DNA of 14,455 nt. Origin: Kiritimatiellia bacterium. GTDB taxonomy: Bacteria > Verrucomicrobiota > Kiritimatiellia > SLAD01. The stretch is taken from contig SLCI01000258.1 of NCBI GenBank assembly GCA_007125875.1, positions 1-14,455 of the forward strand. Direction: 5' to 3'. Numbering within the stretch: position 1 is the stretch's first letter; each line of letters begins with the position of its first letter. Below the pieces are notes generated by a model that was given only the letters and a program-made list of their open reading frames with translations, did not search any database and was not told the DNA's origin. Position numbers and translations under genes: made by a program. Shown here one piece after another: positions 14,122-14,455 of the stretch.

Positions 14122-14455
14122 ATGGCGAAGATCAAATATACGAAAACGGAGTTAAAGCAGCAGCGCGACGCGTTGCGCCGCTTCGAGCGTTATTTGCCTA
14201 CGCTGCAATTGAAGAAACAGCAATTGCAGCTTGAGGTTCGTCAACTTGAGATTCAGATCGAAGCCAAGGCGGAGGAAGAAAAGAAAGCCCGAGATGATCT
14301 AAGCGAGTGGATCAAGCTATTCGCACTGCCGGTCCGGTTTGAGGACTATTTGAAAGTCAGTCATCTCCGCAAATCCACCAACAACATTGCAGGCGTCAAC
14401 ATCCCCGTCCTAGAACAGGTGTCGTTTGACCGGGTTACACCAGATTTATTCCGTA
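14122..14455 (+). CDS. atpD: V/A-type ATPase subunit D (partial, 3' end outside window)
   Basis: The first 111 codons are present; the gene runs off the window. The protein begins MAKIKYTKTELKQQRDALRR and continues as a long helix with QLKKQQLQLEVRQLEIQIEA, the antiparallel coiled coil of the central shaft (rotor) that turns inside the A3B3 hexamer. The N-terminal TKTEL...LR..L..L..LKKQQL pattern is the family hallmark. In the full protein a second long C-terminal helix returns along the first; it is not visible here. The gene starts 16 bases after atpB, with no strong Shine-Dalgarno site. Subunits I and K are expected next. Confidence 0.9.
   Translation, partial: MAKIKYTKTELKQQRDALRRFERYLPTLQLKKQQLQLEVRQLEIQIEAKAEEEKKARDDLSEWIKLFALPVRFEDYLKVSHLRKSTNNIAGVNIPVLEQVSFDRVTPDLFR

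Overview
The window is bacterial. It carries a bacterial V/A-type ATPase operon in the order E, DUF2764, A, B, D, the arrangement known from Chlamydiae, spirochaetes, Bacteroidetes and other PVC-related lineages. It also has several exported proteins with classical signal peptides, Shine-Dalgarno sites and moderately high GC. The operon layout, the LolA-like periplasmic protein and the unusually repeat-rich spacers fit a Gram-negative member of the PVC group (Verrucomicrobiota/Kiritimatiellota-like). The taxonomic call is inference only, since there is no rRNA or tRNA here.

Layout: 1-129 is one copy of a ~129 bp repeat, recurring at 4318-4446. 231-1370 (+) encodes an exported retropepsin-like aspartyl protease. 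1371-1866 is a repeat-mosaic spacer. 1867-3558 (-) encodes a large exported protein of unknown function. 3559-4564 is a second, ~1 kb repeat-mosaic spacer. 4565-8448 (+) is a tightly spaced cluster: glycerol kinase GlpK, an M29-type metallo-aminopeptidase and an MFS transporter. 8449-8990 has no convincing gene but holds a MITE-like inverted-repeat element. 8991-9734 (-) encodes a LolA-like periplasmic protein. From 9841 to the window end (+) runs the V/A-type ATPase operon, with subunit D cut off by the window edge.

How the genes work together: ATPase subunits A and B form the catalytic hexamer, D the central rotor shaft and E the peripheral stalk. DUF2764 takes a position where other operons carry C and F stalk/adaptor genes. 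The membrane subunits I and K are expected just beyond the window. GlpK, the aminopeptidase and the MFS carrier are probably co-transcribed (gaps of 39 and 8 bp) but have no obvious shared pathway.

The most unusual content is non-coding. At least five short sequence families, several forming hairpins that end in CTACA, are shuffled in the two spacers around the 563-aa gene. One hairpin family shows compensatory stem changes (A-T to G-C through a G-T intermediate). This looks like a REP/BIME-like intergenic repeat system. No mobilising enzyme for it lies in the window.
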